Assembly (NCBI GenBank): GCA_000433735.1
Contig: HF998322.1
Span: 12,100-36,497, forward strand
Direction: 5' to 3'
From: Clostridium sp. CAG:167
Lineage (GTDB): Bacteria > Bacillota > Clostridia > Lachnospirales > Lachnospiraceae
DNA length: 24,398 bases
Position 1 is the first letter of the stretch; every line of letters starts with the position of its first letter. Under the pieces are notes generated by a model, which searched no databases, was not told where the DNA came from, and saw only the letters and a program-made list of their open reading frames with translations. Below, one piece after another: positions 15,376 through 24,398 of this stretch. The translations under genes and the position numbers were made by a program.

Positions 15376-17824
15376 TCCAATTTCAAAATCAGATTCAGAA
15401 CGCGCTCTGCACAGTGTTCCAGATCCTGTCTTGTAAGGAGGCCTTGATCCATGGCCTCCTTCAGACGCTTTGGATCACCGCAGGCCATTTTCATATCATT
15501 GCCTGCTTTTACTTCTTTGTAATGTTCTCCCAGCGTCCACCAGTCCGTGGTAACCATACCGTCAAATCCCCACTCATCCCGGAGGATATCTTCCAGCAGT
15601 TCTTTATTTTCCGATGCATAACAGCCATTGATAATGTTATAGGAAGACATAACCGCCCATGGTTTTGCTCCTTTGATCACATACTCAAATGCTTTCAGAT
15701 AGATCTCTCTGGCTGCCCGCTCTGATACTCTTGAATCACTGTGTTTACGGTCTGTTTCCTTATTGTTCAGGGCAAAATGTTTTACTGTCGCTGCCACTCC
15801 CTGGGACTGGATTCCTTTTACCATAGCTCCCGCCAGCACACCGGCTAACAGCGGATCTTCGGAATAATACTCAAAATTTCGTCCGCACAAAGGACTTCTG
15901 TGAATATTCAATGCCGGTGTCAGCCAGGCAGCAATATTATTTTCCTTTACTTCTTTTCCGCCGGCTGCCCCAACCTGGTATACCACATTCGGATTCCAGG
16001 TAGCTGCCAGCAGCGTAGCACAAGGCCAGGCTGTCGTGGTCACACCGCACTCCGGTGCGATCCGAAGGGTGCAACCCAAACCCCCGCCGGTCCGTCTGCC
16101 GTCATACAGTTCGGTATACCATACTCCGGCATGTTGCCCCAGCCAAATGTGTTGGCAACTCCTGTATTTGGCTGTCCCCCCAGCAGATGCGCCACCTCTT
16201 CATCTGTCATCTGAGCCAGAAATTCTTTTACCGTCATTCTGCCTTCTGCCACTTCAGAAAAAGGTCTGACCCCTTTCTTATAAAGGTCCTCGCCCCAGCA
16301 GTAAGTTCCCGGCACCGCTCTGGTGGCCGGTTTCAGTCCGTCTAAAGGTTCCTTTGAAAGATACGGCAGTCCGCATTCTTTCGGATTGCGGGCCGGCAGC
16401 TGTGGCAGCGGCTCCATGGTTCCATCCGCCAGCATTCTTTCTTTGAGAGACGCCGGTACCAGTTTAGGCTGGCACTGCAGAACCACCTGATCCTGAGTCT
16501 GAGAATATGTATGATCCAGTTTTTCAACATTTTCCACGGAATTGCCAAGGTAGAAGAAATAATCCCCCTGCTCCAGCACATAAGCGGACTTTTTCACCTT
16601 GCCCAGGTCATCATAGGAGGCCATATCTTCCATTTTCCACGCCAGACGCAGACGCTGTGTCTCTCCCGGCTGCAGAAGACGGCTCTTCTCAAACACAAGC
16701 AAATGTCTCTTGGACTTGCCAAGTTTTCCCTGCGGTGCCATGCCATATACCTGCAGAACCTCTTTGCCCGGTCGTTTTCCCACATTGGTAAGATCCACCT
16801 GTACAAGAAGCTGACCCAGTTTTTCTGATACGCTTACCACCTGCCAGTCAAACTGTGTGTACGAAAGGCCGAATCCAAAGGGATAATTCACCTTCGCCAG
16901 AGCTCCCGGTATCGTCTCAAAATAACGGTATCCCACATAAATATCATCCGTGTAATCCACATAAAAATCCGACTCGTGGAAATTATAAGAAGAAGGATAA
17001 TCCTCCAGTCTGGCCGCAAAGGTATCCGGCAGTTTGCCGGATGGACTGCCCATTCCTGCCAGCAGTTCTGCCGCTGCCAGACCGCCTTCCATACCTCCCT
17101 GCCAGGCCAGAAGCACCGCCGGTATCTTCTTCTCTTTTACAAACCAGGAAGTATCTACCATGCCGCCTACATTCAGCACAACCACCACCTTCTCAAAATA
17201 TCTGGTGACTGTCTCGATCATCTTTTCTTCTTCCTCCGTAAGGTAAAAATCCCCCTTAGGAAAAGTCTCTTTCGTTCCGGAAGAAGCCACGGTCGTATTG
17301 CCGGCAATGACAACAGCCGACTCATCCATTCGCTCATCGTACTTACTCTTTCTGTCCCATCCCTCTCCTGAAAAACGGCACAGGGAAATCACTGCTGTAT
17401 CTGCAAAAGCGGCTGCCCTCCGGCACAGATCCTCCGGCAGTTCCGGCTCCTTTGTCATGCCCGGATCAATCCCGGACTCATATTGTTTCTCTACCCAGTT
17501 TTCATAGTATTCAGCCGTCTCTTTATGGATATGCCCTCCCCAGCCGATTTTACAAAAGCCCTCATAGAGATTAGTGATGTATGAAACGGTCACATCTCCG
17601 CTGCCACCGCCCCCCTTTACATAATCAAAGGTTCCCTTGCCAAACAAAGCGATACGGCTGCCCTCTGCCAGCGGAAGAACTTCTCCCTCATTTTTTAAAA
17701 GGACCATACCTTCTTTGGCTGCTTCTTTGGACAAGGTCCTGTGGACCTCACACGCCGTCACCCGGCTGCCTTCCGGTCCGATGCCGACTCCCGGCTGAAA
17801 CTGTATTCTCTGCCATTTTCCCAT
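15372..17824 (-). pseudogene. Domain-swapped GH3 beta-glucosidase, broken by a 14-nt insertion
   Basis: Two overlapping frames form one gene. Frame one (17824 to about 16079) encodes the GH3 C-terminal alpha/beta domain first (GMVLLKNEGEVLPL, LLAWQGGMEGG), then an Fn3-like domain, then the start of the TIM barrel ending MTADGPAGV. Frame two (from about 16064 to 15372) continues RIAPECGVTTTAWPCATLLA through NFEYYSEDP, VKHFALNN and MVTTDWW, whose Asp is the expected nucleophile. This swapped domain order is known from some ruminococcal and butyrivibrio GH3 enzymes. Removing 14 nt (16065-16078) rejoins them into about 812 residues. As it stands, frame one ends at a TGA (16042-16040) and lacks the nucleophile. 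AGGAGG at 17834-17839 supports the start. The intact enzyme would cleave beta-glucosides in the cytoplasm. Confidence 0.85.
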
Positions 17825-17861
17825 ACCAAATGACCTCCTGTATTCATAGTATTTTACTGTT

Positions 17862-17890
17862 ATTATGCGTGATTGAAAGTTATTTGTAAA
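17862..17890 (-). promoter_or_regulatory. Promoter of the GH3 gene
   Basis: On the minus strand TTTACA (17890-17885), a 17-bp spacer and CATAAT (17867-17862) each match sigma-A consensus at 5/6. The -10 is 38 nt from the GH3 ATG. Confidence 0.7.
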
Positions 17891-17925
17891 GAGGCGATTT
17901 CCTGGTTCATTTTTCCCATTTTCTG

Positions 17926-17963
17926 TGGTATAATAAATGTATTATTACAACTGAAGGGGGGGG
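17926..17963 (+). promoter_or_regulatory. Extended -10 promoter and G8 Shine-Dalgarno tract of the GGDEF-EAL-LamG gene
   Basis: TGG-TATAAT (17926-17934) is an extended -10; the -35 (TTCATT, 17906-17911) is poor. The ribosome-binding site is an uninterrupted run of eight G (17956-17963), 6 nt before the ATG at 17970. Confidence 0.6.
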
Positions 17964-17969
17964 CTTGTC

Positions 17970-19919
17970 ATGAATCCGGACCAATCATTTGAGCAAGACT
18001 ATCTTACAGGTCTTGCCAATCGACGGGCTTTGTACGAATACTACAGTCAGATAGACGCATCTACTATGATCCATGCCATGTTTTTGGATATAGATAATTT
18101 TAAAAGAGTCAACGATATTTACGGTCACAGTATGGGTGACAAACTGCTGATCGCTGTCAGCAAACTTCTGCAGGATCACACTCGGGGATTTACCTCCCGT
18201 ATCGGTGGTGATGAATATGTTGTTTTGCTGGACGGTTCGCTGACACAGCCTCAGGTAGAAGGCATTGCCGGTAATCTTTTGTCCTCTGTACAGGAAATCG
18301 ATTTCCGCAAAGACATCCTGTCTTTGATCTCATTAAGTATCGGTATCGTAATGGAGCAGCCGGTCAGCCAGAATCTGGATGATGTCCTGACCAAGTGCGA
18401 CGCCGCTATGTACCAGGCAAAATACAATGGCAAAAACCAGTTTGCCGTGTACAAATCTTATGACAAAACACTGGAGATCAACCGCCACATTGAATTAGAA
18501 ATGGACGACACACTGAAAAACGGGGAGTTTGTGGTATATTTCCAGCCAAAGGTAAATATGGTATCTTCCGAACTGGTAGGTGCCGAGGCACTGGCCCGCT
18601 GGATCCATCCGGTAGACGGCATCCGCCCGCCGGCAGCGTTTATCCCGCTCTTTGAGAAAAACGGCTTTATTTCCCAGCTGGACCTGTACATGTTTGAAGA
18701 AACCTGCCGGATCAAGTCAACCTGGAAAGGTACCAAGTACGAACATATCCCGATTTCCATCAATATGTCCAGGCTGCACCTGTACAACCAGGCTTACCCG
18801 GATCAACTGGTAGAGATCGCAGGCCGCTACCAGATTCCTACCAATGAACTGGAACTGGAAGTGACCGAAAGTATCTTTTTGAAAGACAGCACCGAATTGA
18901 TCCGTATGATCAACCAGTTGCAGGACCGAGGCTTTATGATCTCTATTGATGACTTCGGTTCCGGCTTTTCCGCTTTGAACCTGTTAAAGGACCTGAATGC
19001 CAATACCATCAAACTAGACCGTGAATTTTTATCCGATTCTTCCAACAGCACAAGGGGTAAAAAGATCATCCGCAATGTCATTGCCCTGTGTCTGGACCTG
19101 AAGATGGATGTGGTAACAGAAGGCATTGAAACCAAAGACCAGATTGATTTTATTACCCGCTGCGGCTGCCAGATCGGCCAAGGTTATTATTACGCCAAAC
19201 CTCTGTGCGAAAAAGATTTCGTAACTTTTGCAGAAGAATATCTTACCAATATACGGGACAGTTTTGTCTTTCATCTGGATGGCGATCTCCAAAGTGAGGA
19301 CGGCTCCCGGGAGGGGCTTTTCTGCGGGGATCAACCGGTTACTTATGGTCCCGGTATCTTCAAAGATTCCAAATCTCTGTCTTTCCCGGGGGGTGCCATG
19401 GAGGAAAACACACTGGAACTTCCACCGGACTGTATTGTCAACGACAGTTTTGCTATTTCCCTCTGGCTGTATCCGGAAGAACTTTATCAATGGACCGCTG
19501 CTATGTATGTTAAGTTTGAGACAGGATTTTTCGGCATCATTCCTTATTCATGGGAAGGCCACTGCGATTTCCGTCTCCGGGATTCCAAAGAGGTGACCGG
19601 CTGGTATGATGCCGCTGCTGTTCAGCTTCATGCTGGCACCTGGTGGCATGTCAGTGCTTCCTACAATGCCCGCACCGAGACGCTGATTGCCTTTATTAAC
19701 GGAGAGGTAGTGTCCGTTTTGGAAAATGTCCCTACCAACCGCTATGTAAAACGCATTATGCTGGGAGGCGATGTGTTCCAGCCTTCGTTCGTAGGCAGGA
19801 TCTGTGAGGTAGAACTCTATAACGAAGCAAAAGATTATGAGTTTATGGCAGATCTGCATCAGGAGTATGTAACAAGAAAAGACTTTACTGCCCTGCAGTT
19901 AGACGACCCGATTTACTAA
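17970..19919 (+). CDS. c-di-GMP enzyme: GGDEF-EAL protein with C-terminal LamG-like domain
   Basis: This 649-residue protein has no signal peptide or membrane helix. The GGDEF domain (about 8-165) has DYLTGLANRR, FLDIDNFKRVND and GGDEY at 79-83. The inhibitory I-site RxxD is not present in the usual place. The EAL domain (about 177-425) keeps the catalytic set: EAL (Glu206), Asn265, EVTE (Glu297), DDFG (Asp327, Asp328), Lys348, Glu384 and Gln404, so phosphodiesterase activity is expected. Residues about 440-640 look like a concanavalin A/LamG-type beta-sandwich (SFAISLWLYPEE, TWWHVSASYNARTETL, AFINGEVV, RIMLGGD, RICEVELYNEA). LamG domains are mostly extracellular, so their place on a cytosolic enzyme is odd; here it may sense an intracellular ligand. 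The gene is 43 bp upstream of the LuxR regulator. Confidence 0.9.
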   Translation: MNPDQSFEQDYLTGLANRRALYEYYSQIDASTMIHAMFLDIDNFKRVNDIYGHSMGDKLLIAVSKLLQDHTRGFTSRIGGDEYVVLLDGSLTQPQVEGIAGNLLSSVQEIDFRKDILSLISLSIGIVMEQPVSQNLDDVLTKCDAAMYQAKYNGKNQFAVYKSYDKTLEINRHIELEMDDTLKNGEFVVYFQPKVNMVSSELVGAEALARWIHPVDGIRPPAAFIPLFEKNGFISQLDLYMFEETCRIKSTWKGTKYEHIPISINMSRLHLYNQAYPDQLVEIAGRYQIPTNELELEVTESIFLKDSTELIRMINQLQDRGFMISIDDFGSGFSALNLLKDLNANTIKLDREFLSDSSNSTRGKKIIRNVIALCLDLKMDVVTEGIETKDQIDFITRCGCQIGQGYYYAKPLCEKDFVTFAEEYLTNIRDSFVFHLDGDLQSEDGSREGLFCGDQPVTYGPGIFKDSKSLSFPGGAMEENTLELPPDCIVNDSFAISLWLYPEELYQWTAAMYVKFETGFFGIIPYSWEGHCDFRLRDSKEVTGWYDAAAVQLHAGTWWHVSASYNARTETLIAFINGEVVSVLENVPTNRYVKRIMLGGDVFQPSFVGRICEVELYNEAKDYEFMADLHQEYVTRKDFTALQLDDPIY

Positions 19920-19962
19920 CACAACATGACACCAAAATTACGGATTTGTGAGGCGTATTGTT

Positions 19963-21369
19963 ATGACAGTTATAAATTTCTTTCGTAAACGGCTGGATGT
20001 TATAATCATTTTGTCCCTTTTTAATTTTGTATTTTTAGGATCGGAATATTTATTTGACAACAACGCTGCCCGTGTTACCAGTGAAACCGGTGTGGTAACT
20101 GCCCAGAGTTATATTCTGGCGGCCAGCGTTGTTGGTTTTTTATTGTTTTCTTTTCTATACCGGCATATTTCCAGACAGCCAAAAATCTGGTCTCTGATAC
20201 CGGCTGTCTGTCTTTTTTGTGGTTTCTTTCTGTACGAAATCTGCACCCGGGAGTCTCATATCCGGGTGGTGGCTGCCGGATGTATTTTCTTTGTTTTCCT
20301 TGGGATACTGGGCAGTGCCGCCCATTATTTCTGCCTGTGCAGACTCAGACAGGATCCCGGTCTGGCTAAGACGATAGGATGTTCTTATACACTGGGGTTA
20401 CTGTTTCAGTTTTTAAATAACAATGTGATTCATCTGGCAGGTTTAGAGTCTTTTGTTCTTTTGGCTGCCTGTATTTTGCTGACCTTTCTTATTCTTCGTT
20501 TGCAAAGCAGGACAGAACCTGTCCCGGCGGCAGATTCCTCTTCTCCTGCTTCTACCCATCCGACACGGCGGGCAGGCATTGCCCTGTTTGTGTGCATATT
20601 GGCCATGACTGTGATTTTTGCAGGGCTGGACAATGTGATCACCTACTTTCATGCAGAGGGGACGATGGATGTGGGACGCTGGCCTCGTCTGCTGCTGGCT
20701 CTCAGCGGCCTGACTGCCGGGATCTTGTTTGATATCCATGACCGCCGTTACATGAATCTGATCATGTACTGCGTTACCGTGCTGTCTGTTTTATGTCTGC
20801 TGATCATTCTTTCCGACGGTTTGTTCCTGACCAGTCTGATCATTTTTTACCTGTCGGCCGGATTTTTCGCAGTCTTTTTTACCACCAGTTTTATGGCCTA
20901 CGCTCTCCGGACAAATTCTCCCTCTTTATGGGCTGGTTTTGGCCGGGCAGCCAACAACATCGCAGCCGGTGTGATGGGAACCATCTCCGTTACCTATCTT
21001 TCCCGCAGCCATACGCTGGCCATCTGCGTTGTGGCTTTGCTGGTTTTTGTTATCATCAGCATTGCCCTGTATCTGTACTCTGACTGCAGCAAGACTTCCC
21101 ACGCTGTCCCTTTACCTGTTTCCGAACCAAAGGAAGGTGCCTTTGACCGTTTCGTAAAACAGTACTCCCTTACCAGCCGGGAGCAGGATGTACTGCAGGC
21201 ACTTCTTGAATCCGATGACAGCGTCCAGAACATTGCCGCCAGTCTTTATATTTCCAGAGCAGCCCTGTACCGGCACATCGCTTCCATCAATGAAAAGACC
21301 CATACCAAATCAAGAATCGGCTTACTGCAATTTTATTACAGCCGGGAAAACGGCGATTTTTCAAGTTGA
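19963..21369 (+). CDS. Membrane-bound LuxR-family regulator with MFS-like sensor domain
   Basis: From the ATG at 19963 the protein has about 468 residues. Residues up to about 380 form roughly 12 hydrophobic helices in an MFS-transporter-like arrangement, with a short polar linker in the middle (about 185-205) and no transport motif that I can recognise. The C-terminal 65 residues are a LuxR-type helix-turn-helix (YSLTSREQDVLQALLESD, then NIAASLYISRAALYRHI). Such MFS-LuxR fusions are known in Lachnospiraceae and Eggerthellaceae as one-component membrane regulators. GAGG at 19950-19953, 9 nt upstream, favours this ATG over a GTG at 19948. It lies between the c-di-GMP enzyme gene and the surface-protein gene, so the latter is a candidate target. 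Confidence 0.82.
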   Translation: MTVINFFRKRLDVIIILSLFNFVFLGSEYLFDNNAARVTSETGVVTAQSYILAASVVGFLLFSFLYRHISRQPKIWSLIPAVCLFCGFFLYEICTRESHIRVVAAGCIFFVFLGILGSAAHYFCLCRLRQDPGLAKTIGCSYTLGLLFQFLNNNVIHLAGLESFVLLAACILLTFLILRLQSRTEPVPAADSSSPASTHPTRRAGIALFVCILAMTVIFAGLDNVITYFHAEGTMDVGRWPRLLLALSGLTAGILFDIHDRRYMNLIMYCVTVLSVLCLLIILSDGLFLTSLIIFYLSAGFFAVFFTTSFMAYALRTNSPSLWAGFGRAANNIAAGVMGTISVTYLSRSHTLAICVVALLVFVIISIALYLYSDCSKTSHAVPLPVSEPKEGAFDRFVKQYSLTSREQDVLQALLESDDSVQNIAASLYISRAALYRHIASINEKTHTKSRIGLLQFYYSRENGDFSS

Positions 21370-21450
21370 GACAAATGTAAACTTATGTAATCCCCTCCTC
21401 ATAGAGTAAAATCAGACCATGCTAATAAAAGTGTGAAAGGAGAAAACTCT

Positions 21451-24345
21451 ATGAAACAATGTGGAAAAAAATTTCTTGTGACAGGACTGATCCTGTCTTT
21501 GATCCTGAGCCTGTGCCCACTCTCCCTTTCTGCCAGCACGACAAAAGCGGCAGAGGATAAAGGGATTGTGCTGATCTATGGAAGGATCGAGGGATCCCAG
21601 CACTGGACTAAAGATAATATCTACTACATCCTGACAGATGGTTCTCTGATCAGTCCGGTCATTATCGGAGATCTGACCATCGATCCGGGAACTACTATTT
21701 GCCTGGGCCAGGGAAATACAAGCCACGGCCAGATAGACGATATTGATGTATTTTCCAGTGCATCTTTGCGTATCCTGTACGGCTCTCTTACTGCCAAGGG
21801 TACAGAAGAAGAACCTATCATCTTCAAAACAGACAAAAATGACACCAGCTGGGGTAACATCATCCTTGATACTCAGATTGAAGACGACACCAAACGCTCC
21901 TGCCGCAGTGCCACCTTTGAATACTGCCAATTTATCGACGGCGGAGAAAACATCGCTGATTCCGGTGTCATCGCTCCGGGCGGCACTTCCGACCAGGAAG
22001 ACGAGCGTTTCAGCCTTACGGTAGATCACTGTCTTTTTGACAGCGATGGCGTAACCACAGCTAAAAAAGCTGACGGAAAAGACCTGGTAAACGGAACTTC
22101 TGCCATCTGTTTTCCTACCATGGACCGAAAACTGGACATAAAAATAACCAACTCTACATTCCGCAGCATGGGACACGCTCTGGCTACTCAGACCGGCTAC
22201 GATTACCCGGAAAATCTTTCTTGTCTGGTTGAAGGGAATCACTTTGAAACCAATGGATACTACGAAAACTCCATTTCCGAAGGAATGAGTTACATTGACT
22301 GGGCTGCTAATGCGGTCATTCGGAACAATATTTTTCACAATACCACCGGCAGTGAACTGCTGGGACCTGCCTGTACCTTGAAAGGCGGGTATGCCACTTA
22401 CGAAGTGGAAGGCAATCAATTTATCGGAAATCCCGACACAACTGGCGACCTTGCCAATCAGTATGCTCCTGTAAAAGTTACCATCGGCGCCAATGTTAAC
22501 TCTGACACAACAAAAACTTACGCCGCTAACACTTGTAATTACGGTGCCGATGTAGGAAAGTATGCGGAAGTCGTAAAATGTACGCCAAAACAACCGGACA
22601 CGATCACTCGTTCTACCGGCTACCTGGGCCAAATCAAAGGTCTTTGCTACCGTATGCAGGAACCGGCCATTGACTACAACCGAACCGTCACTATTGCTCC
22701 GGGACAGACCTGTTATCTGATCTCTGGCATCGAGGTAAATTCCACCGGAAAACTCATTGCCAAAGGTACGAAATCCGCACCGATCCGGTTTATCGGGCAG
22801 AATGGTCCTATTTATTCTGACACCATTAACTTGAATGCCTCCTGGGCCGGTGGGGATTACGCCGATGAGAGCGCGGCTACGATTTTTGAAAACTGTATTT
22901 TTGAAAATAAAGCATCGATTCTGGCCGGTTTGGTAGAAATAGACGGCAAACCGTCCAAAGACCTTCCAACTACCCTGTATATGAAAGACTGTCAAATGAA
23001 CGATGTGGCACGGGGCATCACCGTCAACTTGAGAAACTGGGCCGACAACCGGACTCTGGCAAGCCGGATTCAGCTGCAGAATGTCTCCATAACCGGAAAA
23101 GGTGAACAGAGTGACTCCGACGATTACGGTATTTCTTTTTGGGCCAGCTACACACCGGATACAGACAATCTGATCGATATATCTCACTGTCAGATTTCCG
23201 GTTTTACCAACGGAACCGGCATATCTGCCCACCTTACCAGTGATGGCAGCAATGAGAACTCTGCCAAAGACATTACCAGTCAGCTTACACTGAACCACCT
23301 GACCGTTACCGGATGTGCCAATGGCATCCGCTACAGCGGTTCCGTACTGCCGTCCATTAAAAACAGTATTTTCGCAAACAACGACACGACACTGTCTCTT
23401 TCCGGAAGCAGTGCCGAAAACAGAAAAGGAACCGACATCACCTACTCCTGCGTCTACAACAAAAAGGCCAATGATTCATTAAGTGATTATGGCACCGGCT
23501 GTATTTCAAAAGATCCTTGTTTTGCCGATTCCTCAGCCGGAGATTTTCACCTGAAATCCACAGCCGGCCGATGGAATGGTTCTTCCTGGGTAAAGGACAA
23601 AGTTACAAGTCCATGTATTGACGCCGGTGATCCATCCGCCTCCTACGCAGATGAACCTTCTCCAAACGGAAACAGAGTCAATCTGGGTTCCTACGGCAAC
23701 ACGGCAGAAGCATCCAAGTCAGGTTCCGGCTCTTCCGATAACTCATCGGACAACACACCATCCGATACAAAACCGTCCCCTGCCCCCGGTCCTGCGACAC
23801 CCGGATCTACAACTACTCCCGGCATCTCCCAGACACCAGGTTCTTCCCAGCCATCTGGTGGCAGACTGAATACAGGCACTGCCACAGCACAAAGTGATGC
23901 AGATAAGACTGCGAAAAAGGGTTCTGTCCTGAAAATAAAACAGGCATCCTACAAAGTGTCAGATACCAAAAAGAAAACACTGTCCTATCAGGCACCGGCG
24001 AAAAAGAATGTGACTGCTGTAACCATACCGGACAAAGTAAAGATAAACGGTCAGACTTACACTGTCACTTCCGTCTCTAAAAACGCCTTCAAAGGTTCCA
24101 AAAAATTAAAGAAAATAACCATAGGCAAACATGTAACAAAAATCGAAGCAAAAGTCTTTTACGGCTGCCGCTCCCTGAAAACCATTGTAGTTAAATCCCC
24201 AAAAATAAAATCAGTAGGAGCCAAAGCCTTCCAGGGCATATACAAAAAAGCCGTATTTAAAGTACCGGCTAAAAAGAAAAAAGCATATAAAAAATTGTTT
24301 AACAAAAAGACCGGCATTAAAAAGTCCATGAAATTCAAGGCATAA
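21451..24345 (+). CDS. Large secreted surface protein: beta-helix repeats plus BspA-type LRR
   Basis: The protein of about 964 residues starts MKQCGKKFLVTGLILSLILS, a classic signal peptide with likely cleavage near LSLSA. Residues about 60-730 look like a right-handed parallel beta-helix: short repeating strands with many Asn, Gly and Asp turns (FEYCQFIDGG, ITNSTFRSMG, IRNNIFHNTT, IENCIFENK-like phrases). A motif AKGTxxxPIxF occurs twice. A Ser/Thr/Pro-rich linker (about 745-800) leads to a Lys-rich BspA/LRR_5-like C-terminus (TSVSKNAFKGSKKLKKITIG, then IEAKVFYGCRSLKTIVV). No LPXTG sorting signal or terminal membrane helix is seen, so it may be secreted or held by charge. The ATG is chosen by AAAGGAG at 21436-21442, 8 nt upstream. 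Its role is probably adhesion or glycan binding. Confidence 0.85.
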   Translation: MKQCGKKFLVTGLILSLILSLCPLSLSASTTKAAEDKGIVLIYGRIEGSQHWTKDNIYYILTDGSLISPVIIGDLTIDPGTTICLGQGNTSHGQIDDIDVFSSASLRILYGSLTAKGTEEEPIIFKTDKNDTSWGNIILDTQIEDDTKRSCRSATFEYCQFIDGGENIADSGVIAPGGTSDQEDERFSLTVDHCLFDSDGVTTAKKADGKDLVNGTSAICFPTMDRKLDIKITNSTFRSMGHALATQTGYDYPENLSCLVEGNHFETNGYYENSISEGMSYIDWAANAVIRNNIFHNTTGSELLGPACTLKGGYATYEVEGNQFIGNPDTTGDLANQYAPVKVTIGANVNSDTTKTYAANTCNYGADVGKYAEVVKCTPKQPDTITRSTGYLGQIKGLCYRMQEPAIDYNRTVTIAPGQTCYLISGIEVNSTGKLIAKGTKSAPIRFIGQNGPIYSDTINLNASWAGGDYADESAATIFENCIFENKASILAGLVEIDGKPSKDLPTTLYMKDCQMNDVARGITVNLRNWADNRTLASRIQLQNVSITGKGEQSDSDDYGISFWASYTPDTDNLIDISHCQISGFTNGTGISAHLTSDGSNENSAKDITSQLTLNHLTVTGCANGIRYSGSVLPSIKNSIFANNDTTLSLSGSSAENRKGTDITYSCVYNKKANDSLSDYGTGCISKDPCFADSSAGDFHLKSTAGRWNGSSWVKDKVTSPCIDAGDPSASYADEPSPNGNRVNLGSYGNTAEASKSGSGSSDNSSDNTPSDTKPSPAPGPATPGSTTTPGISQTPGSSQPSGGRLNTGTATAQSDADKTAKKGSVLKIKQASYKVSDTKKKTLSYQAPAKKNVTAVTIPDKVKINGQTYTVTSVSKNAFKGSKKLKKITIGKHVTKIEAKVFYGCRSLKTIVVKSPKIKSVGAKAFQGIYKKAVFKVPAKKKKAYKKLFNKKTGIKKSMKFKA

Positions 24346-24398
24346 CGGATCCTACCCAGGAACGCCAAACAGCACCGCCCAGACAGGCGGGGGGGGGT

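Noticed and set aside
21412..23298. Long minus-strand open frame (628 codons) opposite the surface-protein gene
   Set aside because: It lies wholly antisense to a gene with signal peptide, SD and recognisable repeats. The antisense protein has no recognisable domain and no good SD; it results from the codon composition of the sense gene.
24346..24398. CCGCC...GGCGG hairpin with a nine-G run at the window end
   Set aside because: No T tract follows, so it is not an intrinsic terminator. The terminal G run may be an assembly-end artefact.

Overview
The window looks like a chromosomal segment of a gut Lachnospiraceae (Clostridia), perhaps close to Blautia or Mediterraneibacter. This is inferred from strong Gram-positive Shine-Dalgarno (SD) sites, moderate GC, sigma-A-like promoters, the DUF5716/DUF5717 gene pair, a domain-swapped GH3 beta-glucosidase and an MFS-LuxR regulator. 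The species is not determinable from the sequence alone.

Layout. 1-1442: a VanW-family envelope protein (cut by the window edge) and a 31-residue membrane peptide on the minus strand, divergent from a membrane-anchored TPR-like protein. 1439-5255 (minus): a B12-binding radical SAM protein (DUF4080), a tRNA-Gly(TCC) with its own promoter and terminator, and an O-antigen-ligase-family membrane protein whose 5' end is frameshifted. 5409-6254 (plus): a PHP-domain phosphatase/nuclease. 6229-13644 (minus): a tight five-gene operon made of a giant DUF5717 protein, an actin/HSP70-like DUF5716 protein, a small helical-repeat protein, a membrane coiled-coil protein and, last, thiE. The first four look like an uncharacterised multi-protein system. 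13645-14280: a 636-bp divergent intergenic region holding two homologous long palindromes in opposite orientation, with a GC-rich hairpin between them. 14281-15375 (plus): a CobD/HisC-like PLP enzyme. 15372-17824 (minus): a domain-swapped GH3 beta-glucosidase broken by a 14-nt insertion. 17970-24345 (plus): a GGDEF-EAL protein with a C-terminal LamG-like domain, a membrane MFS-LuxR regulator, and a large secreted beta-helix/BspA-LRR surface protein. These three form a plausible c-di-GMP/adhesion neighbourhood.

The strongest leads are the DUF5717/DUF5716 cassette, the paired palindromes with compensatory base changes, the cytosolic GGDEF-EAL-LamG fusion, and two disrupted genes (O-antigen ligase and GH3). 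All three convergent gene pairs overlap at their 3' ends and so have no room for intergenic terminators. No CRISPR array, transposase, rRNA or prophage gene was seen.
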